A stretch of DNA of 64,000 nucleotides. Source: Pseudisothecium myosuroides (Eukaryota; Streptophyta; Bryopsida; Hypnales; Lembophyllaceae). Positions 13,501-28,500 of this stretch are shown here, piece after piece. The first letter of the stretch is position 1. Every line of letters starts with the position of its first letter. The stretch spans positions 25,048,245 to 25,112,244 of the forward strand of contig OX637289.1 in NCBI GenBank assembly GCA_951799445.1, written 5' to 3'. The notes beneath the pieces are model-generated. The model was given only the letters and a program-made list of their open reading frames with translations. It was not told the origin of the DNA and made no database searches. The translations under genes were made by a program, and so were the position numbers.

Positions 13501-16500
13501 ATTCCTAAAAAATTTATTAAGTAGAAGTAGGTATGAGACAGAAGGAAAATCTAAAACATTAATATATTTTAGATGGAATTAAAATTCACTAATCCCAATG
13601 GTGAGATTGTTCTATCAAGTAAACTAAACCATGAGAATTTTTATTTATTTTTAATTGCAAAAATAGCATTTAGAAATGAATCCTACAAGTTATTTTTTTC
13701 AAGAAGATGCTCTAACTGCCCGAAAAACAAGAATGTCCATAACTTTCTCAAAACAAATCCAAATGAAATGAATCAAAGCTTTCCAGATAGACAAAAATAT
13801 AATCTACAAGAAAAAAAATATTAAAAAAAAAAAATCAAAATTTTGCCAAATTTTGCTTGCTGCCCGGACTGCCCAGTTACGAAAAAAAGTAACATATTTG
13901 GCCATAACTTTTGATTCCTATTTCCAAATGTCCTGAAATTTAATGCAAATGAAAGATATTCCTCGCGCCCACCTTCTATTAAAATTTCAGCTTAAAATAT
14001 AGAAATCTCTAGTCACACGGACCTGCCCAAAATTTCTATACGGCCAAAAATGCATGCCGGTCCTTTAGGGATTAAAATTTATTTTTAATATTTGATTTTG
14101 ATTAAAAAACCCTTTAAAGTCTATTTTAAGAATCAAAAGGTTGATCATAAAAAAATTATTTATAATATTTTTCTATTGAAGATTTTGTAGAAGGACGTCC
14201 ATTGCAAATTTTGATTGTTTAGTATTAGTGGATCTTGGAGATGAGACTCAAAATAAACTAGATTTTAGTAGAGGGGGAATCACATTAGAAATTCATTTAA
14301 AGAAATTTGTAGTATTTTTTCTGAGACTTAGCACAAATTGATTGTTGTTGTGCATGTTATATCCTTTGACCTTGTCTTTTTTTTGTGACCTCAATTTCAA
14401 ATTTGACATGTAAAAAGAGGATTAGAAGACTTCAAATCACTTTAATAGTTCTGAAACCCTCTCATCAAACATTATAATCTTTCAATCCATAAGTAATATT
14501 TTTTTTCTATAAGATGTAGTTTGAAATTGTATGGTCACAATTTTAAACAAATTAGTGAAACTTATCAAAATATAGGAATTTTTTAAAATTTTGAGCAAAC
14601 TCCAAGAATCACAAAAAAGGCCTTGCATTTAAGGTCTAGAGTATAAAATTTTAGTTAAATTATTTACAAATATGCATTTTATAGAGGCATATTAACCTGG
14701 CCCTTAAGTCCCAAAGTCCCGTTAGAATACACTTAGGATATTAGGTAGACTTGTAAAACACTGTAATTTCAATTTTTGACATGATTTTTTGAAACATCTA
14801 TAGAAAACAGAATAATATATTAGCTTTTTGAGAATATAATTTGAATTTTAATAGGTGCTTAGAAGCTAAAATTATACCTCACTAAGCTCCACAAAAATTG
14901 GAGTTAGAAATTTTAAAAATTTATTTTTCATAGATTATATTTTTTTTTATATGGAAAGAGTTGAGACATTCTACTTGGAATAGTGATGCGAAAGTTATGG
15001 AGCTTCTTTTTCTGTAGGCAATCATCGCATCTTTTTGAAAAAATAATATATTGGATTTGTTTTTTAACTCAATTTTTACAACTTTAAAAAACAACTCTAC
15101 AAGGTTCAATTTGTTTTTTAGAACAATCTCACCATTTCTTACAATCTATGTGGTCAAAGTATTTTTAAAAAAAATTGATACTTTTTTATACTAGTCTAGT
15201 GAAAGATTCTTCATTAAAGAAAAATAAAATTTATTTCTTTTTTCTCTATAAAAAAAATGATAGTGTTGAATGTTTTTTGATGAAAAAAGGGCCATAGGAC
15301 TTTAGGGTTTAAAAAAAAAATTATAATACTAAAAAAATTCAATTAATTTTAACAAATCAAAATTATTTTTAAATCTTATTGATAGTTTTGTGAACTTCAA
15401 TTTGAAAAATATGCGTAAAATATATTTATTATAGTTCAAATACATAGTCTTGCAACATTTTTTAAGTTATTGTTATTTTGGAATTTATCATTATCTCCAT
15501 TCCCTAGTTTTGTTTGAAAGATATTTTTAATCACTAGATTTTATTAAATTCTTTAAAAAAATTATTTGAAAATTTTAAAAACAGTTTCAAAATTTAGATT
15601 TCACTTTAAGATCATTTTATAAAAATTAGAATGAAATTATTCTAGTTTTTATATATTTTTTTAATTTTCAAATTATTATTATTATTTTTTAATATAATTT
15701 TCTTTTGTGCATTAATAATGAGATGTTAAAGTTTTATTTAATAATTTTGTCCTAGAAAAATTATAATAATGTGATGTATTTTCTATTAAATAAATTGTAA
15801 AAATTCTAACATTTTTTTTGAATAATTCTAAAATTTAATTCTAAAAAAAAAATTTAGCAGAAAATTAGTATATTATGTACTATATTGTAAAGAATGTATT
15901 TTCTATAATTTGCATTGAATCATTTTAAGTTTCATTATTTGTTATTTTTTATGAATTAGACCTTTATAGAGAAGTTATGATAAATAATGGTTAGACCAAT
16001 CACCTTTAGTACTATAATTTGTTAAGACAAAGCCAAATGTACCACCTAAATTACTCCATCCATCAACAATCTTTACATATGAAACACCTAATCATTATTA
16101 AAAATTATTTTACTTCGAATCAATAATGAATTGTTTCTTGATTTTTTATAATAGATTATATTATAGATTTTTTCTTTAAACTAAAAAAAATATTAATAAA
16201 ACCATTTCTTCCAAACTTAATATGATAATCAATTATGATCACCATTAGCATTTTAGTTTGGCTTTAACATATAAAGAATTCAAATTATATCAAAACGTTG
16301 TAATATTTATCAAATTCTAAATTAGAATGGACAAGTATAATGTCATTTATTTATGCTTTATGTATAGGATTTCATATAAAGGATGTGTTTAGTTGTACAT
16401 ATAAAATATTTAATGTCCTTTACAACACTAATTGTGTTGAAAGTCTTTGAGTTGTAGGATTTACAAAAATATAAGTTATATTTGCTTTTAGTGACAAAGA

Positions 16501-19500
16501 TGGCAAAATAGAAATTTGATTCCATGCATCATCATTACAACCAATTATCGTTAACTTTGATACATTTCCTTGGGTAGTCTTTTGATATGCTGATAGCATA
16601 GTATCAAAGTCTGTATCCGTATGATTTAAAGATACTGTCACCACCTACAATATGAAAAAATCACACATAAATTTGATAAGTGTATTAAAATAAAGATTGC
16701 AATGTACTATAATTACAACAAGCTTTTGAACATTTAAACAATGAGTCAAAAAATAAGAAAGTATGAAGATTAAAATATAGTCTAAAACATTTGCATTGAA
16801 GCTATTAAATAATCACTTAACATACCACACTTGATTTAGGTGTATATTGAAAAACAACATCAGGTCCAATATTATGACAATAATCATAATTCACATCATA
16901 TATATTTTGGTATTTCATAGCATTTTCAACATAAGTGAAAGGCAATTGTGGAATAATTTTTGGATTGTCAATAGTTTGTCCACAAGGATTTTGTATTGAC
17001 CATTTACAAATTGCTACAAAAAATAAAAATAAATATCTATCATTAAAATGCAAAATGCCATATTATAAAATAATATAAAAATGATGCTTATTTTATATTG
17101 AAAGTTGGTTGTTTACCATTAAATAATTTGGATAAATACTTTATAATAATTAATTATATTTTTAATACAATATTATTTTTATAAATATAAATTTTATAAA
17201 AATGAATTTCATAGATTATGATGGTTGCATCATTTTATAAAATATGATTAATACTAAGCATATCCATTTAGGCAAATCGTAAGTTTGAAATGTTGTAAAT
17301 TAATCTTAACTAATCATTTAATAGCTATATTAAATCCATTAATATTGATTAGAATAATTAAAAAATAAACCATTTTATTTAGAAAAACAACAATTTTTTC
17401 AATCTAAAATGTTTAACGTATTAATAAGTAGATAATCAAAATTTAAACTACAGCCAACATTCATTTGTTTGAACTCATATAGAAGTAAAGTTGGTTTTAA
17501 TATTTTTAATATAAAAAATTAATGCAATTATTATTTATTAGTTAATATTTTTTAAATAATAATATATACCTATGTCAAGAGACATAACATAGCCTTCAGG
17601 AGAAATATTATATCGAGCATCTTGACTTGTAAAGGACCATTGAATTACAGAGCCAAGATCAAGATAATCTACATGATGTCAAAAATTTTGTCTTCAAATT
17701 AGATGGAATGAACCTCTAATAGTAATGAAAAAAATTATTAAAAAATTGAGATCATTTTCTTGTATTCATATAACAAAGAATTTTGTTCAAATGCCACTTT
17801 AAAAAAATAATCTAATACTCCTATTTCTTTTGTTTCTTGTATGTTTCTATATAAATTCAAATGCTCCAAAATAAAAAAATTAATTAACATATTGCAATGT
17901 CAAATTTTGTCTTTCTAAAGTTGAAATTATTTGAAATGTATTAAAAAACTTATGACTTTAAATTTCAAAGCATAGTAGAATATTTCAATTTGTTGTAAGA
18001 TATAAAATATAAAATTCAAATTTAATTTCTTTAATCTTCTTAAAAAGATGATACAACAAAATCTATAGTGAGAACTCTTCTAGTTAAATTATTTATAGCA
18101 TAAATTGATATGAGTGAATATTTACTTTTTGTTTTTATACAATGGTAGATGTTAGTATGTTTATAAACAAGTAGAAAATTTCAACCTGTTCGATTAGCTA
18201 GTACAAGCTTGATTTTTTGTACCATTGACCAGCTTGCGTCATTTGCAAAATAAAGGTATGTTGGTTGAAAATATCCTAGTCAACCACGTAATTAAAAAAA
18301 ACTATTTAGATGATGAATTATTTTTTAATTAATAATTTACAACCAAAATTCATTTTGCAAAAGATAGTAAAGTTTATATAATATTTTCCAAATTTTATAA
18401 ATGTGATGTAATTCAAAATCAAGTAATTTTTATAATATGGAGCATATTGGTATTATGTATAACAAAAAATAAATCTAAATCTTTTTAATATATGTAAAAA
18501 TGTAAAAAGGCTCCTCAACAACATGATTGAATTCAAAATTATAAAATAGTATGCAGTTTTGGATGTTATAAATTGTATAAAAATTTGTGTGTAATTTGTA
18601 AAGTATATTGATTCAGATTATAAAAATTGGCTACAAGGGTGGTGGGGAAAAGAAAAGTCTTAGCATGTTTTTGCATTAGTTTTTTCTACTGTGAATCAAT
18701 TTTTCTAGTAAATATTGTTTTGACAACTAAATTGATTATATAGTTTTTGAACTCTAAATTCCTAAAACGACTTCTTAACGGTGTCCTTCTTTCAACATTT
18801 TTTCATCCATTTAGAAGATTTTATAAAAATGCATTCGGTACCTCATGATTTAAAATCAACCATTTATATATTTGTTCAACTAGGAACTTTCAAAAATCAC
18901 TTTTTATAGCAACTCAAGATTGTTATTATTATTGTAAAAAAATGAATTTCCTAATCTCTAAAGGACTAGGGGTGCTATTATCTGAGCCAAAATCATGAGC
19001 ACATGAATCTAGAAGACTATATACCTATATTATAGGTGTCTATATTATAGAAACCTTCTATGATAATAGGGTACCTATGTTATAGATACCTATATTATAG
19101 GTGTTTATGTTATAGAATGGTTGTAGAATGGTTGTACCTTCAATGGTTGTAGAATATCTACTTATACATATGTTTAAGGCTCATATGCCCACATTTCTAT
19201 GCTCACATGCTAGCATCATTGTCTAAAGGACCAAAGTTCCTTTAAGGAATAAATGAAAGTACATGCACGTTTTTGTGATTCCAACTTTTGTATTTAGTCA
19301 CCAATTGAAAACTAAAAATATAATTTTTATTTTTTTCCTTTAACATATTTTAAAATTAGGTTCTTATATGTGTACATGGAAAACTTTATTCATTCTTTTT
19401 AGATTAGTGATTTGAAAGTTATAAAGAGTCTTGGTTTGCGGGCAATCTATGTGTCTTTGTAAAAAATATCATATAGGATATTAGGATTTGTTTATAATGA

Positions 19501-22500
19501 AAATTTTACCATTTTTCAAAAGAACACCCAGAAGCATTTAGGACTTTTTCTAGGACAAATCTCACCATTAGGATTGATGCATTTCAATTCCATCACTGAA
19601 CCATTAACCCCTCAAAGCCCCCAACTTTTTTGGATTCAAAAACATCATTGCTTTTGAAGTGTTATAGATCTAAATGTCACTAAATTATAAAGATCTCCAG
19701 TGTACAATCTTGTAGTGTATGTGTTGCAGATGATGTGAATCAAATTTGGAGTCATTTGGCTACATAGATTGCAAAATTATAATGTTTTAGTGCTAAAAAA
19801 GGATGCTGAAATCTTCCTAGCTAGCAACACATTTGGAGGTGAAATTTGATTTCTAAACTTATTCAAATGACAAAACTTTTAACTATAAAGTGATTTAAAA
19901 CTAGCATATAAACACATTGGTGAAGAAAATATCATTCAATTGACTCATTGTGTCTGTAAAATGACTTTGAAATGTCAAAACACATCTAAGGTTGAACCTC
20001 CTTCTACTAAAATGCTTCTCAGTCACTCATAACTTCTTGGATCAATATGAAATTTTAGCCACGCAAACAAGTCTAGTAGATGCAACTTTTACAAAATATC
20101 ATTAGAAACAAACATCATATGAAGAAGAAAAAAGCCCCCGAAGTTCATTGTAATCCAATAATGTTGGGATTTTGAACTTTGAATTGCTCCCAAACATTCA
20201 AACAACTTCGATGTATATGTAAACTTTATAACAATAACTAAACTTCAAGGGAACATAACCCAATAAATTTTATTGAAAACAAACATTGGATGAAAGAGAT
20301 ATAAGCCCCTGAAGCTGTAGCCATCAGATGCGGTTTGGTGAACTCAAATTGAACCTATGAACTTTGATTGGCTTCCAAAAAATCATTACATATTGGATTG
20401 ATCTGAAAATTTTACCACACAAACTAGAAAAAAAAAGCACAAACTTTCCAATAAGTTTTAGTAAATTTGGACATTGGATGCAAAAGTTGTAGCACTTTGA
20501 ATTGGACTTGAAACTATGCAAGGACACTTTTGGTCCCCTTGGGCGGTGAAGGGTTAATGATTTAGTATTTTGTTTTTCCTTCATCTTGTACTTGTTTCTA
20601 TTAAACAAACTCTAAACAAATGAAAGTCAATTTCTTTTTTGTAAAGATTTTGAGACTCTCAACTGAATTTTTCAATATAATAATATTTTAATTCAAAATC
20701 AACTCTATTAGAGATTTAAGTTAAGAATACTAAAAGTCTTACATCATTGTTTCTTTTGCAATCTCTATTGTTTAAGTTTCTGATATTCTTTCATAAATTC
20801 TCATACTAGTCTAGTTTAAGATCAAATAGTCCACTACGCAACAAGTTTTTATTTTTGTTGTTATCGTTGTTTACACTGGAAATGGTAATTTTGTAGTACA
20901 CTAGGATAAAATAAAGTCATAAAACTTTTGGAGTTGATTTGTTCTTAAAAAATTAATTAAATACTAATATTATATTCATTAAATTTAAATTTAATGCATT
21001 ATAATAACATCTTTGAGAAATTTTTATTTTCAAAGATAAATTATTCAAAGTCATTTATTGTACTCAACTATAAGAGTCAATATTAAAAAAAATTTATAAA
21101 TGATACCAAAAAATGATTATATAGTCAAAACATGAGTTAGGGAGGAAAGTTTTTAAACATTTGGCAGAATTATTTTTACAACTTTAATTAAATGTTTTGC
21201 ATAAAATATTGACCATGATACATGGTATAGAAGTAAAGATCTATTAGTTTTAAATTTTTTGTATATAAATAATATTAATCATTATGTTAACTACATTGAT
21301 GCCTATTTGACCTAATCAACATTGCCGGGTAAGGGAAAAATGTAGTGCATTGGTTACTAAATCTCTTGCAGAGGGTTGCTATTATGTGAGTATAGGAGTG
21401 TAAGCCCATGATTCTAGAATACTACACACCTATATTATAGATGAATATACAATAAAAACCATCTATAATTACAGGGTATATATGTTACAATACCCATATT
21501 ATAGGTGATTATAATACACCTTCTATAGTATGTGGTATCTATATTGTAGGCTCAATGCTCACAAGTTTGCATTCTTGGGTTCACATACTAGCATTGTTGG
21601 TCTTTTGCATGGACAAATTGCATGGTGTAGTATACTGATTTCTCATGGTAGATTTTTATGGCTAATTTAAATTATTATATCAAGATTTTTAAATTCTTAA
21701 AGCATTATGAATTACATTGTGACCTATTTTTAAAAAAAAATCACATATAGTATACTATATTGAAAATTTCATGATAATAAAATTTAAAGACTAGTTCATT
21801 TTAAACACTTTTAATTACCTATTTAGTATAAGTCTAGTATATTGTCATTGTGCAACAACGCAATCTAAAATTCTAAGGTACTAAATGGTGGATTTGGCTA
21901 TAAAATTTTCCAACAAAGTAAATAAGTGAAAATAAGTTTCTATTACGTTTTATTTTATTTTAAAAATAAAATAAACCATAAGATTTTCTAATTTAACATT
22001 TGTGGCATATCAACCTTTTTTTATGAATTTAATTTTTGGATTGAATTTTCTATCAAATTTTTCAATTGAATTTTGGCATGAAAATCCAAAAAAAGATTCA
22101 AAAATTCAGTTTTATTCAACATCTAGTCTTACGTAGTGTAGTCAACATATTTTAGATGGAAGATTTCAAATCTTTAAATCCTTAAGACAAATTATATTAA
22201 AAAAAATAAGTTCCAATTTTTAGTATGTAAAATCAAAGTTTTATTATTTAATATTTAATATTTTAAAGTATAATTTAAGATTAGTTAGGATATTGTCCAT
22301 ATCTATTGTAATATTACATTGATACTCAAACCTTTTGCTTTAAGAACTAATGCACTATAGTTTGCAATTGCCCATTTTTTGTTTCATAATGTAAAAGTGA
22401 ATTGCTATCTTATAATTTTTTACTATTAAAAATAGATCAATTAATTGAATCCAATGTGGATTCAAATATTTGTTAAATATTATTAGGTGAAAGTATTGAT

Positions 22501-25500
22501 ATTTTTTCCATCCATTTGTTTACAATTTTTTATTAATTAATGGAAGATGAAAATTTAACCAAAATATATTAAAAAAAAGACTATAAACTAATGGTTTAAT
22601 TCACTCTTTGTATGTACACTATATATATGTATGTGCATACATACATATGTATATATGGTTTATTTTTTCAAGTTTGTTTTGACAATGGTATGTGAATACT
22701 TTTGTCTATTAATTTTCCATTATAATGTTTTTTATTTGTCTTTTTAATGCAAATTTCAAACAATCATGAAAAGTTAATTTATATCTTATCTATATTTTAT
22801 AAATAAACCTTTAGATTTTAATATAATTTTTTTAGTTGCTAACTTCTGAAAAACTAAAGACATCATTTTATTATTGTACATTTAAATTTTGGTCTAGATT
22901 GATTAGCATTTGAGGATCAACTTCTACATGGACATCAAAATAATTCATAAAATTGGTTTTTAAATTTTGAGTGTAATTTCTTTAAATATAATTTGTAAAA
23001 AAAAATTCCAAAAAAAATTTAAATTAAATCCCTAAAAAATTATTTGGAAAGACCTAATTAACTTCTTAAATATTATATTCAAAAATAAGATGCATTATGT
23101 TTACTTTGGTCAATGTTGATATGAACATAAACTTTTATCTTATCATTAGAAATTTTATTTCTAAATCATGATTAATAAAATATTTTTGTGACCACTAATA
23201 GAATCCAAAGCTACACATATGTTTCATTTATTTCCAAATAAAAAGATTGAGTATTGATTTTAATATTATTTCTTAAAATTTTGTTTTTGAGAATAATTTT
23301 TTCTACCATTCATCCTTTATTTACTCATGTATATATATTTATTTAACTAAAATATTTAATGAAGCAAATCATAAATGATAAAAATTTGTTCATGTATCAT
23401 ATTGTACGATATATTGGTATTTTATGTTTAACATCTTTAATGTTAAGTCCTACCAAAGTAATTTTATCATTATTAAATTTAACACTTTGATGAAGGTCTT
23501 TATAAATAATATATAAATATATCTAGAAAAACTATAAAATTATAATCAAGGTCCTTTAGTCTTCGAAAGCAATAAATTAATGTCAATCTATTCTAATGCA
23601 ATTGGGATGAAAATACATTAACCTATACATTCTAAATGTGTATTTTTAATTCTAAAATAATTTTATATTATGTATATTAAAATAAGAAAAATTTAAAAAG
23701 ATCTATGTTCTTTTTTTATTTATTTATTAAAGTCATAAGTATAACAATGAATATTGATTTAATAGATATACCTATAGATGAGTCAAAAAGAGTTGGAGCA
23801 ACTGTAACGCTGCTTGTTGGTTTTATTCGTAGTGATATCATGCTGCTTTGAGAGGTGCCTTCTGAAACATTATAAAATGCTCTGGGAGTAATGTTAAAAG
23901 GTGGTTGCATCATATTGACAACATTCAAAAACTTTGTAGTGGTATTAGCTAATGCATTGATATTTATAGCCCCAACTTCACATGCATCAAGCAAAGCTTG
24001 TCGTACATCTTTAGGTCTTGCATCAATATATTGACTTAAATAAAGTGCAGCTCCACCAGCCTGAATATGATATTTTTAGGGATTAAATTCAATTTACAAA
24101 CCCACAAATATGGAAACAAAAAGATTAAACAAAAAGATTGAAATCTTTTTTCTGTAGTGCTCATTAGAGATTCTTTTTTCTTTCTTTCATATCAAACCAT
24201 AAACACTTTTGGTGTAAGTATCTCATATGATAAACTAGTGAAAACTGTATATGATTAGAGTTTTATTTTCATATTGGAACATAATCAAATCTAAGTAAAA
24301 TTTTCATTTTTTTAAAATTGAATTTCATCCAATAGTAAACTAGACTCAATTTTCATGTTTCTTGTAAGTATACAATTCGAAGAAGTTTACGTAAAAATAT
24401 TAATATTAATAAGGTTGTATCAACTTAAATAAAAATAATTGATAACCAGGTTTGAAAATTTATTATCTTCATTTCTATAAGCTAATAATTTAAAATCAAA
24501 TCATATTTCTATAAGTATCCAAGATAAAATTGAAATTATTTCAATATTTTTTAAACACCAAAATTACATACAAAATATATTTTTTGTGATAAAAAACACC
24601 TTCAAGTTTGGAACTAGTTAGAAACCAACCTTGAAGTTTCAACTTCAATGTCTAAATTGTTCCTAGTTTGGGTTTTCTGGTTGAAAGAAAACCAAAAATT
24701 AGAAATTTAGATAATTTTTTAATGAATATTTATAATCCTTAAGTGCATACTTATCAAAGTTTGAAATGTATTTACATACCACATGTGGACAAGCCATAGA
24801 TGTTCCTGAAATAGTATTATATGAAGTATCACTTGTATTCCATGTACTTGTTATAAGTTCACCCTAACCAATTCAAAAAACATTAAAATTATAAATTTGA
24901 AAGGGATCTAATGAATTGAGAAGAATGTAATTTAATACAATAATGGGTTGCAAAGTATATATATAAATTAATAAAATAGAAACTAATGCACAATTGTATG
25001 ATTATGCATGTTGTAATTTCATTGGACACAAACGGCATTGTTTATAGCATTTAACAAACAAAAATATGGCATAATTTTATTGAAATTGAAATTTATTTTT
25101 TTACAGAATAATAAACCAAAATAGTTCAATCAACTATTTTTTTGGACGATGCTACTACATTACAACTTACAATCTATCCAGTTCAAATTTTTAAAAACTA
25201 TTTTTATGCTATAAAAAATTTGAATAAAATTTGAATCCCTTTCTGGAATCTCGTGAAGTTGAGTGATGTAGTGAGGTTTAAGGATCATGATTCTTTGTTG
25301 AGTTTTGGGCACTCAGTAAAGATTTTAGCCAACTAATGTGACTACTTTCCCCTCAAAGATGGAGTGGATTCACAAAGTCCAAAGAAAGGACAAGTATGTG
25401 CCCATTCTTGTCATTCTCTCATTTTCTTAACTTCTAGAGTCCCAAAGTTCATCTTCATCAAAAAACACTCAAAACTACTATTTCTATTGCAAAGAGCAAA

Positions 25501-28500
25501 AACTTAACAACTTTTTTTTTTGCATATCTAACCGTAAGATCTTGCACTAGACTAGTACATGAATGCTAGGAAGAAATTTCAAAAACTTCTACTGCATAGA
25601 TTGCAAGATATTTACATTTAAAGTGAAGAATGCGAACTTTCGAGTATGATCCTAGACTAGATTATTTGATTTTGAATCATTTTAACTTAAAAATTTTGAG
25701 TTAAAAATTTGATTAAAATTTTTTATGTTGAATATTTAAGTCAAAATTCTAGAGAAACAAAACTAAAAAAATACATGATTTTTATTCTTTAATAAATTAT
25801 TGAGTAGAAGTTGATAAGAATTTGAAAGAAAACACTAAATTGTTAATAGTTCTAAGATGGAATTGAAATACATATAGTCCAACAATGAGATTTTTCTAGT
25901 AAGCATACTTAACTTTGTGGAAAGCTTTGATTTATTCCATTTGGATTAGTGATGTAAAAGTTATGGAGCAATCATAGAAAATTCTTGAGAAATTATTGTC
26001 CTAGATTTGTTTTTGAACTCAATTTTTACAATTTTTACAATTGTGGAACCTTGTGGAACATTTTCTAAATTGTAAAAATTGTAAAAATTGAGTTCAAAAA
26101 CAAATCTAGGACAATAATTTCTCAAGAATTTTCTATGATTGCTCCATAACTTTTACATCACTAATCCAAATGGAACAAATCAAAGCTTTCCATGTAGACA
26201 AAAATATAATTTATGAAAAGAAAATTTAAAATTATTTCTAATTTTTGTGGATTTTTTTATTGCATGGTCTCCCTATTTTGAGCTTATTGTATTGTGGCAT
26301 AACTTTTGATCATAGGCACTAATTGAAATATAAACTATATTTCCCAAAATCTAATATGATTTTTTTTAAGTAAGAAAAACTTTCAAAAAATCACCTCAAA
26401 AATCGAGGTTACATGAGCCTATCCAAACCCCATTTTGTTCTCTATAGGAACAGTGAGATTTTAGAGATTATCCATCATAGATTGCAAGCACCACCAAAAA
26501 TTTAAGAATGATTATACTGTTGTAAAATTTAGAGAAACGTTTTCGAACCTCTCATCTAATACTAAATATAAAACAAACACCATTTGAAATATTTTCATTG
26601 AAATGTCCTATTAATTGAAATATTTTCATTGAAGTGTCATATTCACAGATGCTATTATGTGAGCCAAAGATCGTAAACAGAAGAGCCTAGGAGTCTATAC
26701 ACCTATGTTATAAGTGTCTATAGAAATCTTCCATGATTATAGGTTACCTATATTATAGATACTTATATTATGGATGTTAATGCTATAAACACCTTCAATG
26801 ATTGTAGGATACCTACTTATATATATACAATAGAACCTTCCTAATCCAATACTCTCTAAACCAATAAAGTGCTCTCAGGAAGTGTTGATTGCCACTCCTA
26901 GCTTAACAATATGAACATCATGACCCTCCCTAATTTAATAACCTCTCAAATGCAATGTATCAAACTGGTCCCAACTCTATTACTCCCTTTGTCCCACTAA
27001 AAACTTCTAAATGAGGTATAAATCTTGTCCCACTAAAAAGCTCCATTTTATGATTTCGATCGTTGAGTAAACGATGGTTGTGTTGAACAACCTCATAGAA
27101 GCAAGTCAAGAGATCAGGGAGCACTCTTCTTCTAGAAAGCTTGGCCTTGCCCATATGAGGTACCTTGTACTTGTTGTGCTTCTTTAGACAACAATGTTGA
27201 CGATGGGTTCGGTGACCACTTTGGTGCTGTGCAGATTTGTTCATGAAGTAGGCTAGGTTTCTTTCTTGGGGGTATTCGGGTTGGGACAGATGTTTTTTGA
27301 ATCCCATTGTTGGCTTTGTTGCCACCAACCTTTCAATCATCAAGAATGACGGAGCTGGCGGCATTCACAAATTATGTTCAAATATGATACTTTCCGCATG
27401 GATTTTGAATGCCTAAATGATGGCGTCTAAGTTGAAGATTTTGCATAGATATAAGGAATAGGTTGTTGATTATTGAATGCATGTATCACGGGCATAAAGA
27501 CTAAAAATATAGTTAATCCCTTGTGGAAATGCTTTTTGGAGTTTTTTAGTGGGACAGAGGGAGTACTTTAGAGAGGTTCTACTACACTCGAGGTTCATAT
27601 GCTCGCGTTTCTATGCTCACATGCTAGCATCAATGATGTTATATTAATTCCAATTAAATTTATAAAAATTAAATGTGACGTATGAATTTCGTGAATATAT
27701 ACATATGTGCAATGGAAAAAAATATTTTTTTAATCTACAATAGTTGATAAGAGCCCTTTTGGGTGGGGTGGGGGGGTTCCTTACCGGAGCAATAATTGAT
27801 GTACAACTACCATAGTTTGAAAACCAACTTAGAACATTTAGAACGGAACTGGAAGCAACAGACAATGAAGAAAGTACACGAGCAGGAGAATAATTGCATG
27901 CTTCGTCATGAAAATTGCCTGCGGCCACTACCTAATTCAAAATATATAAAATTTTAATTTAATTCAAAGTATATACGGAGTATATATTTTAATTTAATTC
28001 AAAATATACAATTTTTTTATTTAATTCAAAATATAATCTTTGATTAATTCAATATATGTAATCTTTGATTTAATTCTAATTTATACACCAAAATCATAAA
28101 GATTTTTTATAGAAATATATAATATGATATTTAAAAATGGATATTTTGGATATTTTCAATTACTATACATAATATAAAATCTATTATTTTTGATCCAAAA
28201 TCACTTTAATTTATTCAAAAAATAATAATTAATTAATTAATTATCAATAGACTCAAACCACTAGAAGAATGTAGATTTAATTGGTTTGCAATAGGTATTT
28301 TGTATAAAAAATAATCATAATTTTTAATACTCCCTTTGTTTTTGAAAAAGACCCTTATTTCTTTTGTGTTTTACAAAGGAAATGCGGGGCTTTTTCAAAA
28401 ATAGAGGCAGTATCTTATATCAAATGTTATGTATTTTTCACTTATATTACGTTACTTTCAATTAACCCCTAAAGTCCCATTGTTCCCTTAGGGGACAAAA

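Larger units (their letters stand above)
11794..16003 (-). other. Intron 12 of the protease gene (about 4.2 kb)
   Basis: Holds F1 copies at 13137-14075 and about 14690-15312. A 419-bp segment (12546-12964) is flanked by a 20-bp direct repeat and carries degenerate ATATCC repeats. A short inverted repeat AAGCGCTC...GAGCGCTT lies at about 12409-12452. The rest is featureless. Confidence 0.75.
17669..23771 (-). other. Intron 8 of the protease gene (about 6.1 kb)
   Basis: Contains F2 copies at 18972-19218 and 21375-21597, a partial F1-like segment at about 19235-19603, and an element with F1-like ends at 19604-20558. The remaining sequence is A+T-rich without recognisable coding. Confidence 0.75.
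26648..27631 (+). repeat. F2 inverted-end repeat, copy 3, interrupted by nested elements
   Basis: Left end GATGCTATTATGTGAGCC and right end GCTCACATGCTAGCATC are near inverted repeats. The element body matches copy 1 up to CTTATATATATA and resumes at GGTTCATATGCTCG, with about 757 bp of other DNA between. Confidence 0.7.
24864..27784 (-). other. Intron 6 of the protease gene (about 2.9 kb)
   Basis: Mostly mobile DNA: an F1 copy carrying a long hairpin (25423-26470) followed by a three-level nest of elements (26648-27631). Confidence 0.8.

Noticed and set aside
26960..27364. A 134-codon minus-strand open frame as a gene
   Set aside because: It lies across the end of the Stowaway-like element, is disrupted in the second copy, and shows no recognised domain.
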